The notes beneath the pieces were generated by a model. The model saw nothing but the letters and a program-made list of their open reading frames with translations. It had not been told where the DNA came from and searched no databases. From a bacterium (GTDB taxonomy: Bacteria; Patescibacteriota; Microgenomatia; UBA1406; GWC2-37-13): a stretch of 64,000 bases of DNA. Each line of letters starts with the position of its first letter. Within the stretch, counting starts at the first letter, position 1. The position numbers and the translations under genes were made by a program. The stretch covers positions 124,001-188,000 of the forward strand of contig JAKBEU010000003.1 in the NCBI GenBank assembly GCA_021833625.1, written 5' to 3'. Shown here one piece after another: positions 51,049 through 59,906 of this stretch.

Positions 51049-51113
51049 AGATTACTCATTATTTCGCGTCCTGTCAATCTATATTAAAAATATCTTATTG
51101 TAACAATCTATAT
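51049..51113 (-). promoter_or_regulatory. HU promoter with upstream direct repeats
   Basis: On the minus strand TTGACA (51077-51072) and TAATCT (51054-51049) are 17 bp apart. A 10-bp direct repeat (CAATCTATAT) occurs at 51075-51084 and 51104-51113, 29 bp apart; the first copy touches the -35. This could be a binding site for self-control by HU or another factor. The rest of 51114-51186 holds nothing I can name. Confidence 0.55.
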
Positions 51114-51186
51114 CAAATACGGGGCTCTGTGACAATGTAAAAAAGGGCATGATGAAAGGAGAGAGAATTTGTCAAAAATGAGGTAA

Positions 51187-51246
51187 AAATAAAAGGCAAC
51201 ATCCGAATGTTGTTTCCAACATCTCTTAGTTGCCTTTTATTTTTTT
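51187..51246 (-). terminator. Terminator of rny with inner hairpin
   Basis: A long stem (AAATAAAAGGCAAC, 51187-51200, with GTTGCCTTTTATTT, 51229-51242) encloses a small hairpin (ATGTTG/CAACAT, 51207-51222). It lies 5 nt after the rny stop and has A/T runs on both sides, so it could work in both directions. Confidence 0.8.
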
Positions 51247-51250
51247 AAAA

Positions 51251-52705
51251 TTAAATCTTGGTTGTCGCTTCCGTTCGGTACTCTCGGATTATGGTTATTT
51301 TTATCTGTCCGGGGAATACGTCAAACTTTTCTTCAAGTTCCTGTTTGATTTTTGCAGCCAATATTGTCGATTCTTCATCAGTAATTTCCTCAGGCTTAAC
51401 AATAACACGGAGTTCGCGGCCGGCCTGAAGTGCAAATGCTTCCCTGACGCCTTTTTTTGTTTTTGCAACGTCTTCAATTGTTTTGATTCGTTTGAGATAT
51501 TCTTCAAAGTCTTCATGACGTGCTCCGGGCCTTCCTCCTGATACCGCATCCGAAATATAAACGATGACTGCTTCAACACTGGTGAATGCGGTGTCTTCGT
51601 GGTGGGATGCAACAGCGTCAATCACCTTCTGTGGGAACCGGTATTTTTTCAAAAGTTCTACTCCAAGGTCGATATGGGAGCCTTCCTTGTCGTTAATGAC
51701 TTTTCCGATATCATGGAAAAGACAGCCGAGTTTTACGACATTAATATCCGCATTCAGTTCGTGGGCAAGGGCAATACCTATTCGTGTCTCTTCGAGTGTG
51801 TGAATAATCATGTTCTGTCCGTAAGAAAAGCGGTATTTAAATCGTCCCAAAAGCTTAATAAGCTCAACGGGCAGATTAAAGACACCCACCTTATGGGCAA
51901 GCTCTTCTCCTGCCTTGAAGATGGTCTTTTCGACTTCTTCTCTTGTTTTAGCAACGATTTCTTCTATTCGCGGCGGCTGGATACGGCCGTCTTTAATAAG
52001 TCGTTCGAGTGCCGTGCGTGCAATTTCCCGTCGTATCGCATCAAAGGAAGAGAGTTTGATGACTCCGTCTTCTTCAAGATCAACGTCAACTCCTGTTGCG
52101 ACTTCAAATGCGCGGATATTGCGGCCTTCTTTACCGATGATGCGGCCTTTGTATTCGTCGCTTGGAAGGTGGACAACGGAAAGAGTATATTCGGCGGTTA
52201 CATCCGTTGCGCCATATCTCATTGCGTCAACCAACATCTGTTTTGCTTTTTCATCAACCTTTTCCTTGATGTCTTCCTCAGCCTGAGTAATACGTTTTGC
52301 AACGTCGCCTTTCAGTTTTTCTTCCCATCCCTGGAGGAGAAGCTGTTTGGCCTGATCTTTTGTCATTTTTGCAATGATTTCAAGCTTTTGCAGTATTTGG
52401 TCCCGTTTTTCCTCAAGATCCTTTCTTGTTACACCGACAGACTGTTTCTCCCGCTCTACTTGTTGTTTTTCGCTGTTAAGTTGAGTCTCTTTTTCAGCTA
52501 CAAGCTGTTCTTTTTTCGCAACTCTTTTTTCTGCCTCAAGAGATTCGGCGAGATTTTTTTGAGCTTGGTGTTCCGCATCCTGTTTAATACGAAGTGCGTC
52601 TTCGTTTGCTTTGAGAATGATTTCTTTCGCTTGTTGCTTGAGAATAACATCTTGTTCCTCTATCTGTTTGCCGAGGAACAATTTCCTAAAAAATGAGCCG
52701 AACAT
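51251..52705 (-). CDS. rny: Ribonuclease Y
   Basis: The 484-residue protein has a long coiled coil (about 10-150), a KH domain (EGRNIRAFEVATGVDVDL, about 195-212) and an HD nuclease domain with HDIGK (about 333-337). RNase Y starts mRNA decay at the membrane in many bacteria. The usual N-terminal membrane helix is absent or very short here (it begins MFGSFFRKLFLGK), so its membrane link may be by an amphipathic helix. Confidence 0.95.
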   Translation of the reverse strand: MFGSFFRKLFLGKQIEEQDVILKQQAKEIILKANEDALRIKQDAEHQAQKNLAESLEAEKRVAKKEQLVAEKETQLNSEKQQVEREKQSVGVTRKDLEEKRDQILQKLEIIAKMTKDQAKQLLLQGWEEKLKGDVAKRITQAEEDIKEKVDEKAKQMLVDAMRYGATDVTAEYTLSVVHLPSDEYKGRIIGKEGRNIRAFEVATGVDVDLEEDGVIKLSSFDAIRREIARTALERLIKDGRIQPPRIEEIVAKTREEVEKTIFKAGEELAHKVGVFNLPVELIKLLGRFKYRFSYGQNMIIHTLEETRIGIALAHELNADINVVKLGCLFHDIGKVINDKEGSHIDLGVELLKKYRFPQKVIDAVASHHEDTAFTSVEAVIVYISDAVSGGRPGARHEDFEEYLKRIKTIEDVAKTKKGVREAFALQAGRELRVIVKPEEITDEESTILAAKIKQELEEKFDVFPGQIKITIIREYRTEATTKI

Positions 52706-52851
52706 ATTTTTTTGTTTTGATCAGTCGAGAGAGAGTAGGTGCTTATGCGTCATTCGTTGGAACGGATTGTGATAAAGAATGAATCATAATCAAAAAGGCA
52801 ATAATTGGTATACTCTCTGCCAACCAATTAATAATATAGCGATATTGTACT
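52706..52851 (-). promoter_or_regulatory. Possible rny upstream region
   Basis: No gene is visible here. On the minus strand there are -10-like hexamers (TATACC and TACAAT), far from the rny start, and a 7-bp inverted repeat (AATTGGT 52803-52809, ACCAATT 52823-52829). If used, rny would have a leader of roughly 100 nt. There is no clear Shine-Dalgarno site before rny. Weakly supported. Confidence 0.25.
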
Positions 52852-53316
52852 CTATCTGCCCATTACATGCAAATACGCCTTTTTGGCTATATCATACGAA
52901 AATCCGCGGCGTTGAAGGAATGAAATTGCCCGTACAAACCGTTTTTTTTCATCGGAAATCATGCGTAGGGATTTTGCCTTTTTTTGCAGTGCCTGTTTTG
53001 CGAGTTCTTCTTCATCCACCATATTTTCAGAAAAATAAGTGTCTATGTCTTCAGCTGATATACCGAATTTTTTCAGCTCCATCTGAAGCACGATGCGGCT
53101 TTTTGGCTTTAGCGTGTTTCGCGTGGAAACAAAGGATTTGATGAAATCTTTATCGTTGAGAAATCCCTGACTTTTGAGGACATCAATGGCTGATTGTATT
53201 TCATCTTCAGAAAAATGATAACGGAGCGCTTTTTTTCTCAAAAACGTCTGTATCTCAAACACACTGCGCGGACGAAATGACAGGAAGTGGTAGGAAAGAG
53301 CCAGTGCCTTTTCCAT
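52852..53316 (-). CDS. recX: RecX regulator of RecA
   Basis: The 154-residue protein consists of three-helix repeats typical of RecX, with LSFRPRSVFEIQTFLRKKAL near the start (about 12-31) and FLNDKDFIKSFV (about 51-62). RecX caps RecA filaments. Its ATG shares a base with the recA stop, so the two are co-translated, the classical arrangement. Confidence 0.9.
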   Translation of the reverse strand: MEKALALSYHFLSFRPRSVFEIQTFLRKKALRYHFSEDEIQSAIDVLKSQGFLNDKDFIKSFVSTRNTLKPKSRIVLQMELKKFGISAEDIDTYFSENMVDEEELAKQALQKKAKSLRMISDEKKRFVRAISFLQRRGFSYDIAKKAYLHVMGR

Positions 53317-54326
53317 TATTTCTTGAATACTTTTAGTTCGACGGCCTTATAGATTGTTTGTCTCAATTTTTCATCCTGCAAAAGCAGATCCTTCACCTGT
53401 TCTTTTCCCTGACCGAGCATTTTATCCTGATATTTAATAAATGACCCGCTTTTAGTGAGAATTCCCGCTTCAATTGCCGTGTCGACAATACTGTCAAGCT
53501 TATCAATTCCACGGCCGTTGATGGTAAATTCAGCGGTTTTAAAAGGAGGCGCCATTTTGTTTTTTACTATTTTTACGCGGACCCGGGTTCCTACGACTTC
53601 CGTTCCTTTTTTCAATGTCTCGATTTTTCTGACATCCATTCGGACCGATGCATAAAATTTCAACGCCATACCTCCTGAGGTTGTTTCCGGATTTCCAAAC
53701 ATAATTCCTATCTTCATGCGCAGTTGATTGGTAAATACAATGGTGGTTTTTGATTTGGAAAGGATGCCGGCAAGTTTTCGAAGAGCCTGTGACATAAGTC
53801 GGGCCTGAAGTCCCATTTGGGCATCTCCCATTTCGCCCTCTATTTCCGCTTTTGGAACAAGTGCGGCAACGGAATCAACAACAACAAGATCTACTCCACC
53901 GGACCTGATAAGTGATTCTGCAATTTCAAGAGCTTGTTCTCCCGTATCGGGTTGTGCAACGAGAAGATCATCAAGTTGAACACCGATAGTTTTTGCCCAT
54001 GTTGGGTCAATTGCGTGTTCTGCATCGATGAATGCGGCAACTCCACCTGTTTTTTGCACTTCGGCGATCAACGAAAGACAAATGGTTGTTTTTCCAGATG
54101 ATTCCGGTCCGTAAATCTCGATGATTCTTCCCTTGGGAAGGCCTCCGATACCTAGCGCAAAATCAAGAGGGATAACGCCGGTCTTTATGACGTCGACGTC
54201 TGAGGCGGGAGTCTCTCCAAGACGCATAATCGATCCTTTCCCGAACTCTCTTTGAATTTGTTCAATGGCTAAATCGACTGCCTGTATTTTTGGACTTTTT
54301 TTCTCCTCTGTTTTTTGTGTTTGCAT
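53316..54326 (-). CDS. recA: Recombinase RecA
   Basis: The 336-residue recombinase has Walker [10 protein letters not shown] (about 74-82), DNA-binding loops (L1 near [21 protein letters not shown]2 near [10 protein letters not shown]) and the Walker B strand [10 protein letters not shown]. It pairs homologous DNA in repair and transformation. A -10 (TATAAA, 54338-54333) ends exactly 6 nt before the ATG, so it should be leaderless. I see no LexA-type palindrome. Confidence 0.97.
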   Translation of the reverse strand: MQTQKTEEKKSPKIQAVDLAIEQIQREFGKGSIMRLGETPASDVDVIKTGVIPLDFALGIGGLPKGRIIEIYGPESSGKTTICLSLIAEVQKTGGVAAFIDAEHAIDPTWAKTIGVQLDDLLVAQPDTGEQALEIAESLIRSGGVDLVVVDSVAALVPKAEIEGEMGDAQMGLQARLMSQALRKLAGILSKSKTTIVFTNQLRMKIGIMFGNPETTSGGMALKFYASVRMDVRKIETLKKGTEVVGTRVRVKIVKNKMAPPFKTAEFTINGRGIDKLDSIVDTAIEAGILTKSGSFIKYQDKMLGQGKEQVKDLLLQDEKLRQTIYKAVELKVFKK

Positions 54327-54383
54327 AGGTGTTTTATAAATTTATAAGCTCATTATAAAGAGCCGTTTTGAAAAAGCAAATGT

Positions 54384-55898
54384 TCATTCTTCCTTTGGGC
54401 GATATTGCAGTGCTTCCGCGACGTGTTTCCCCTCAATCTGAGACAAACCTTCAAGATCCGCAATGGTCTGTGAAATTTTAATTATCTTGAAATAAGAACG
54501 TGCGGAAAGCGACAAACGCGTTATTGCCGTTTTTAATAAAGTATTTGACTGATCGGTTAATGTGCAAAACTTACGAATATCCGCAGGCGTCATTTCCGCA
54601 TTGGTAAATGATTTTTTAAACCGTGTATTTTGTCTCTCCCTTGCTTTTTGGACACGGGTTCTTATGACGGAGCTGCTCTCCGCCTTTTCTATTGATGTTA
54701 ATTTTTCCTCTTTTACCGGGGGGACGTCAACATGAATATCTATTCTGTCAAGGATGGGCCCGGAAATGCGTTTTTGATATTTCAATATCGTTTGGGAAGA
54801 GCACTTACACCCTCTTGTCGGATGTCCAAGGTATCCGCACGGACAGGGATTTGAAGCAGCAATAAGAAGAAACCGACAGGGAAATGTAACGCTTCCCGCA
54901 GCTCTTGAGATCGCAACCTGTCCGTCTTCAATGGGTTGTCTCAATGATTCGAGGGTGGCATGGGGAAACTCAGGAAATTCATCCAAAAAAAGAACGCCGC
55001 GATGGGCAAGAGATATTTCGCCCGGCATAGGGTGAGTTCCTCCCCCGATAAGACCGATGCGGGAAGTGGTGTGATGGGGAGAGCGGAAAGGGCGGGTTGT
55101 TACAAATCCTTTGTTGTTTAACATCCCCACAACGGAGTAGATTTTTGAAACTTCAAGTATTTCTTCACGACCAAGACGCGGCATGATGGAGGGGAACGCA
55201 CGGGAAAGTAATGTTTTTCCCGCTCCGGGAACTCCCTTAAGATGAATGTTGTGAAATCCGGCAGCGGCAATTTCAAGGGCGCGCTTTGCCGTTTCCTGTC
55301 CCCGGATTCCTTCAAAATCAATCTGTGTTTCGCTGTATTCTCCGCGATTTTCAAGCTCAAGAGGAGGAATAGATTGTATTGTTTTTTGTCCATTCAAATG
55401 GAGCACGAGGTCCTGCAGGTTATAGACGGGAATTACGGAAACTCCTTCAACTGCCGACGCTTCTTTACTGTTTTCACACGGAACAAACATGTTTGCAATT
55501 TTTCTTTCCCGTGCCAGTAGAGCAAGGGGAAGGACTCCGGGTGTTCCACGGATAGTTCCCTCAAGAGATAGTTCGCCGATGAAAAAGCTATTCTTGAGGT
55601 TTTTTTTATCAATCATTCCTGCCGCCGCAAGCACTCCGAGGGCAATAGGCAGATCAAAACCGGATCCTTGTTTTGGGATATCAGCGGGCGCCAAGTTGAC
55701 GGTTAATCTTGAATCCGGCATTTCAAATCCTGCGTTTGCAATTGCGGTACGCACCCTGTCCTTTGCCTCGTCTATTGCTTTATTGGGAAGGCCCACAAGT
55801 GTAAATGTAGGAAAACCTTTCCCTGCGATATCGACCTCAATTTCAATAAGAACCCCTTCCAAACCGATGGTAGTGCCTGAGAAGATACGGGCAAGCAT
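54384..55898 (-). CDS. comM: ComM/YifB-type Mg-chelatase-like AAA protein
   Basis: The 504-residue protein has an N-terminal Lon-protease-like domain (about 20-135), an AAA motor with Walker A GVPGAGKT (about 220-227), LFLDEFPEF for Walker B (about 300-308), CPCGYLGHPTRGC (about 355-367) zinc-type Cys, and a C-terminal helical domain. ComM is a ring helicase that speeds branch migration in natural transformation. TTGTTT and TACAGT (18 bp) precede it, with 7 nt from -10 to the ATG. Confidence 0.93.
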   Translation of the reverse strand: MLARIFSGTTIGLEGVLIEIEVDIAGKGFPTFTLVGLPNKAIDEAKDRVRTAIANAGFEMPDSRLTVNLAPADIPKQGSGFDLPIALGVLAAAGMIDKKNLKNSFFIGELSLEGTIRGTPGVLPLALLARERKIANMFVPCENSKEASAVEGVSVIPVYNLQDLVLHLNGQKTIQSIPPLELENRGEYSETQIDFEGIRGQETAKRALEIAAAGFHNIHLKGVPGAGKTLLSRAFPSIMPRLGREEILEVSKIYSVVGMLNNKGFVTTRPFRSPHHTTSRIGLIGGGTHPMPGEISLAHRGVLFLDEFPEFPHATLESLRQPIEDGQVAISRAAGSVTFPCRFLLIAASNPCPCGYLGHPTRGCKCSSQTILKYQKRISGPILDRIDIHVDVPPVKEEKLTSIEKAESSSVIRTRVQKARERQNTRFKKSFTNAEMTPADIRKFCTLTDQSNTLLKTAITRLSLSARSYFKIIKISQTIADLEGLSQIEGKHVAEALQYRPKEE

Positions 55899-56012
55899 AA
55901 GATTAACTGTAGTATTTCATCCGTTATTTAAACAAGGGCTTATAAACCACAAAATATCATTTATAGACTGTTATGAGGGGTAAAAAATCACATTAGTGCT
56001 TTTTTGAAGGGA

Positions 56013-56315
56013 TTAGATTAAATTTGTCTTCGTGTAAAGAATGAAAGCGATAAGAAGATAAATTGCGAGTCCGTAGGGGGAGAGAAACAAGCAGAAAAGA
56101 AGACTGGTAAGAACAAGGAAAAAGTAGGAATTAAATTTCCGGGTCGAAACAACAGTGCGGGTGATAATCAAAAATAAAAAGACAACAAGCAGTGATTCCG
56201 TGCGGAAAGGAGATAGGGAAATATGAAAAATATAGCTCAGAAGAAGGAATAGCCCAAACAATGCGGTGAAAACATCTTTCTCATCAAAAAAAAATCTATC
56301 GAGACGAAGAAGCAT
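56013..56315 (-). CDS. Small polytopic membrane protein
   Basis: The 100-residue protein has three or four hydrophobic helices and an acidic/aromatic N-terminus. It follows the 43-residue protein gene by 9 nt on the same strand. No family is recognised. The preceding 113 bases (55899-56012) hold only the comM promoter. Confidence 0.55.
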   Translation of the reverse strand: MLLRLDRFFFDEKDVFTALFGLFLLLSYIFHISLSPFRTESLLVVFLFLIITRTVVSTRKFNSYFFLVLTSLLFCLFLSPYGLAIYLLIAFILYTKTNLI

Positions 56316-56324
56316 ATATGTATA

Positions 56325-56456
56325 TTATAGATTAAATAATTGAATTAAAAACAAACTCCCCTTGTTTTGAATGTAATATTGGTCAATAAAATATGCGGCG
56401 CAAAATGAAAGAATCGCAATTAACGTGATGAAAAAATATTTCTTTTTCTGATCCAT
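56325..56456 (-). CDS. 43-residue single-helix membrane protein
   Basis: The short protein begins MDQKKKYFFIT and has one membrane helix (about 8-26), then a short outside end. It is accepted because a consensus -10 (TATAAT, 56468-56463) ends exactly 6 nt before the ATG, the same geometry as many longer genes in this window, and a longer membrane protein follows 9 nt downstream. Function unknown. Confidence 0.55.
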   Translation of the reverse strand: MDQKKKYFFITLIAILSFCAAYFIDQYYIQNKGSLFLIQLFNL

Positions 56457-56462
56457 TAATTT

Positions 56463-56470
56463 ATTATACT
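56463..56470. promoter_or_regulatory. Overlapping divergent -10 elements
   Basis: The bases ATTATACT hold TATAAT for the minus gene (56468-56463) and TATACT for the plus gene (56465-56470). Both -10s lie 4-10 nt from their start codons. Confidence 0.6.
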
Positions 56471-56474
56471 GTAG

Positions 56475-57374
56475 ATGTGTATGAGGAATTTTTACAAATG
56501 CGTCGTATTCTCTTTCTTTCTTTTGTGCGTATTTTTTGGGATAAAACTTTCCGTCTATGGTACTAATAATTGTTTTTGCAATGCAAACAGTTCCTGCTAT
56601 GCGGACGGATGTACACGCAAAACAATAAAAAACGACAACACCATTGACTACGGGTTGTGTGTAAGTGGAGGCTGTTCGGAGCCATATAGCGCGTGTTATA
56701 AGGCAGCTGATGTAGAGCATACGAACATCGGGCCGTATTATTGTGTATCCCAACCTCCCTGTTGTGCCGACATGGTTGCACGCAACGACCCTGAAGCCTG
56801 TTGTTGGCCGGAGCGGGGATTTTGCCATCCGACTTCCTGTGCTAAAGTAACGAGACCCGAAAAGTGCGGATGGTATTGGACATTTCACGACGGCATGACA
56901 AACAGGGAACAGGGATATGGGTGCGTAAAAGGATTAAACGCAAATTCTCTTATCCCCAATTTTGGTATCCCTTTGGGAGTACCGGGGGGAAACATAACCG
57001 TTGTCCCGACAAGAGCCCCTCTGTCTCCCACTGCACGTCCGACTCAAGTATCCCCCCAAGTTCCGACAGCGCCTTTTGCCGCAACGGAAACCCCTGTTCC
57101 AACGTTCGCAGCAGCGACCATTATCCCAACTACCATTTTTTTTCCTACCACAGAAAATACGGATGCAAACAAAACGGCAACACCTCAGGATGTTTTTATA
57201 CGCAAAAAGGCGCAGCAGATGAAAAATAACATGAAAATTGCAATCATAAAATCTGAAGGGATATTTTCTCTTCCCGTTTACGTGTTTAATGCGGTCGCAC
57301 GTGCAGATTCTGCTTTGGAGCTTTTGGTCAATAAGATATCCCAGCAAGCGGTTTCTTTCTTCACACACCAATAG
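56475..57374 (+). CDS. Exported Cys-rich protein with Pro/Thr linker
   Basis: The 299-residue protein has an N-terminal signal helix (about 6-26) and a Cys-rich domain (30-155) with about 20 Cys, including CCADM and CCWPERGFC. A long Pro/Thr/Val linker (175-250) and a weakly hydrophobic C-terminal part follow. The Cys pattern suggests a disulfide-rich secreted domain. ATG at 56475 or 56481 may be used. No family is recognised. Confidence 0.6.
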   Translation: MCMRNFYKCVVFSFFLLCVFFGIKLSVYGTNNCFCNANSSCYADGCTRKTIKNDNTIDYGLCVSGGCSEPYSACYKAADVEHTNIGPYYCVSQPPCCADMVARNDPEACCWPERGFCHPTSCAKVTRPEKCGWYWTFHDGMTNREQGYGCVKGLNANSLIPNFGIPLGVPGGNITVVPTRAPLSPTARPTQVSPQVPTAPFAATETPVPTFAAATIIPTTIFFPTTENTDANKTATPQDVFIRKKAQQMKNNMKIAIIKSEGIFSLPVYVFNAVARADSALELLVNKISQQAVSFFTHQ

Positions 57375-57436
57375 TAGGGGGGGGCAATCTTAAAAAAGAT
57401 TGTCGTAATGGCTCCGGATGATATACAATACTATTC

Positions 57437-59170
57437 ATGTACTTTTCCCGCCTTGCAACTTATTTTGAACGGATAGAAGGAAAGAGTTCGCGACTTGAAA
57501 TAACCCAAATTCTTGCGGAATTATTCAATGAATTGAACGCCGAGGAAATAGGACAGACGGTATATCTTCTCCAAGGACGTGTTGCTCCTCTTTTTGAAAA
57601 AACGGAATTTGGAATGGCTGAAAAAACAGTCATAAAATCAATAGTCTCTTCGCTCAATATTGACAGACCCTATTTTGAAAAGGAAAATAGGCGGCTTGGG
57701 GATGTGGGGAAAACCGTTGAAGAATTCAAAAAGCAATATGTCTCTTTTGAAGAAAAGGAAATGACGATTAACGAGGTTTTTCTTGAACTGGAACGCCTTG
57801 CAAAGTCATCAGGAGACGGATCCAATGACATAAAAGTAGGGATATTGAGCGGACTTATACGTCAACTTGACAGCAAATCATGCCGTTTTTTGGTCCGCAT
57901 TCCGCAGGGAATGATGCGGCTTGGGTTCTCCGATATGACGATTATCGATGCATATTCGTGGGCACTTTGCGGGTCAAAACAATTCCGGCCGGAAATTGAG
58001 GCGGCGTATCACGTTCGACCGGACCTCGGATACATCGGGCGGTTGATAAAAGAAAAGGGAATGGAAGGAATAAAAAAAGTAACCCCTCATATTTTTACTC
58101 CCATCATTATGATGCGGGCAGAACGGCTTTCTTCAGGGGAAGAGATTGTTAAGCAGTTAGGAGAATGTGCCGTTGAGCCAAAATATGACGGCTTTCGGCT
58201 TCAAATCCACTACAGCAAGAAGTTGAATGAGGTGCGGCTCTACTCCCGCAACCTTGAAGACGTTACCCTCATGTATCCGGACGTGGTTGAAGGAGTGAAA
58301 AACGAAATCCATGCCGATGAGATTATTATTGAGGGAGAAGCGATTGGATACAATCCTCAAATAGACCAGTTCCTTCCTTTTCAGGAGACGGTACAACGGA
58401 AAAGGAAATACGACATAGAAGAAAAAGCAAGGGAAATTCCCCTCAAACTGTTTGTTTTTGAACTTCTTTACAACAGCGGAGCATCTTTTATCAACGAACC
58501 TTTTACAAAGCGGAGGGAGAAACTCGAGTCCGTTATCGACGTACAAAATAATCCCAAACAAAACACGATAATCATTGCACCTCATACTCTTTTGTCGGAC
58601 GCAGCCCGTATTGAAAAAACATTTGATGAGGCAATCGCCGACGGACTTGAAGGCATAATTGCAAAAAAATTGGATGGCACCTACCGTCCGGGAGCCCGCG
58701 GGTGGAACTGGATTAAGTTTAAGCGAAGTTACTCTTCAAAAATTCACGATACGGTTGACTGTCTTGTGATGGGGTATGACACGGGGAAGGGAAAACGGAC
58801 GGACTTCGGAATAGGGGCATTTCTTGTCGGGGTATACGACGAAAAAGAAGAGGTATATAAGACAGTATCAAAAATAGGGACGGGACTTACCGATGAGGAG
58901 TGGCGTGAAATGAAAAAACGCTGCAACAAATTGCAGACAAAAACCAAACCGGCACAGTATGCGATTGATAAAACCATGGAAGTTGATATGTGGGTTGCCC
59001 CGGGGATTGTTGTAGAAATAAAAGCAGACGAAATAACGCAGTCTCCCAACCACACGGCTCTTTTTGCTTTGCGGTTCCCCCGACTGGTGAGGTTTCGCGA
59101 TGACAAATCGATAACTGATGTTACGTCTTTTTCGGAGATCTCCGCCTTGTATACCAAACAGGAAGCGTAA
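57437..59170 (+). CDS. lig: ATP-dependent DNA ligase, archaeal/eukaryal replicative type
   Basis: The 577-residue enzyme has the N-terminal DNA-binding domain (1-200), the adenylation domain with the Lys motif EPKYDGFRLQ (about 240-249), FVFELLYNSG (motif III region), EGIIAKKLDGTYRPG (motif IV) and WIKFKR (motif V), then the OB domain (about 430-577). This is the layout of archaeal DNA ligases and eukaryotic ligase I, not the NAD-dependent bacterial LigA. It seals nicks. A TACAAT -10 ends 7 nt before the ATG. Its end overlaps the convergent GT2 gene by 50 nt. Confidence 0.95.
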   Translation: MYFSRLATYFERIEGKSSRLEITQILAELFNELNAEEIGQTVYLLQGRVAPLFEKTEFGMAEKTVIKSIVSSLNIDRPYFEKENRRLGDVGKTVEEFKKQYVSFEEKEMTINEVFLELERLAKSSGDGSNDIKVGILSGLIRQLDSKSCRFLVRIPQGMMRLGFSDMTIIDAYSWALCGSKQFRPEIEAAYHVRPDLGYIGRLIKEKGMEGIKKVTPHIFTPIIMMRAERLSSGEEIVKQLGECAVEPKYDGFRLQIHYSKKLNEVRLYSRNLEDVTLMYPDVVEGVKNEIHADEIIIEGEAIGYNPQIDQFLPFQETVQRKRKYDIEEKAREIPLKLFVFELLYNSGASFINEPFTKRREKLESVIDVQNNPKQNTIIIAPHTLLSDAARIEKTFDEAIADGLEGIIAKKLDGTYRPGARGWNWIKFKRSYSSKIHDTVDCLVMGYDTGKGKRTDFGIGAFLVGVYDEKEEVYKTVSKIGTGLTDEEWREMKKRCNKLQTKTKPAQYAIDKTMEVDMWVAPGIVVEIKADEITQSPNHTALFALRFPRLVRFRDDKSITDVTSFSEISALYTKQEA

Positions 59171-59870
59171 TTCGCCTTTTCAGCAATAACACGTTTTTGT
59201 CATGATATAAAAGAGTCTTCATAAACCGCATGGGGTATTCTCCAAAAAAGGAATGCGGATTTTTTTTCATCCTACGGCTTGAGGTGAACATGATAAGCCT
59301 ATCGTCCCGTTTTATCCTTCCGCCTGCCTCGTGGATGTGATATGCAAGGTCGATATCTTCGTGGACAAGTTTGTCATTGAGGCAGACCTTATCTTTTATT
59401 TTTTGCCATATTTCTTTCGTTATTATCATGTTGGGACCTATGAGTGTTTCTTTTCCCCTATGAATAGGACGCATAAGATCGAGATATCCACGGGCAAGTA
59501 GAGTTGTTTTCAACTGGGCATCATAGAATGAAATAGGGCCGGTAAGAGCGTCAAACTTATATTTTTTAAAATCATCTTTTATTCTTTTTATCCATGTTGC
59601 AGGTGGCTGTGTATCCCCGTCACAGCGTGCGATTATGTCAAACTGTGCGGCGTTAAATCCGGCATTTCGTGCGGAGATCATACCCTGTTTCTTTTCGTTG
59701 ATTATTGTGACCATTGGGTACCGTTTTACGATTGAGATGGTATTGTCGGTGCAGTTATTATTCACCACGATAATTTCATCCGGCATTACCTTTTGCTTCA
59801 TGATGCAATTGAGGCAGTTTGCAATATATTTTTCCTCATTAAAAACAGGAATTATAAGGGATATTTTCAT
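59121..59870 (-). CDS. Glycosyltransferase family 2 protein
   Basis: The 249-residue GT-A enzyme has the start SLIIPVFNEEKYIANCL, the nucleotide-binding DEIIVVNNNCTDNT and a DGDTQPP (DxD, about 98-104) for metal. The last part has HEDIDLAYHIHEAGGRI with the acidic base (about 165-181). It moves a sugar to an unknown acceptor. It has a -10 (TACAAT, 59882-59877) 6 nt before the ATG. It faces the second GT2 gene. Confidence 0.9.
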   Translation of the reverse strand: MKISLIIPVFNEEKYIANCLNCIMKQKVMPDEIIVVNNNCTDNTISIVKRYPMVTIINEKKQGMISARNAGFNAAQFDIIARCDGDTQPPATWIKRIKDDFKKYKFDALTGPISFYDAQLKTTLLARGYLDLMRPIHRGKETLIGPNMIITKEIWQKIKDKVCLNDKLVHEDIDLAYHIHEAGGRIKRDDRLIMFTSSRRMKKNPHSFFGEYPMRFMKTLLYHDKNVLLLKRRITLPVWYTRRRSPKKT

Positions 59871-59906
59871 ACTCCTATTGTACCAAATGATATAATAAAG
59901 ACCGAT

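Noticed and set aside
51135-51180. A 10-codon frame upstream of the rny terminator region.
   Set aside because: It has no promoter or conserved feature and its composition is like the surrounding non-coding DNA.
51599-52696. A 365-codon open frame on the plus strand, opposite rny.
   Set aside because: It mirrors the rny coding strand exactly, has no start signals and gives a Phe/Cys-rich protein without domains. The RNase Y protein on the other strand has clear KH and HD motifs.
56457-56888. A 187-codon minus-strand frame that ends with the 43-residue membrane protein.
   Set aside because: Only the last 43 codons sit behind a promoter; the rest is antisense to the Cys-rich exported protein and reads as a shadow.
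57385-57402. A 7-bp hairpin (CAATCTT/AAGATTG) after the Cys-rich gene, considered as a terminator.
   Set aside because: The stem is short and weak and there is no T-tract after it on either strand.
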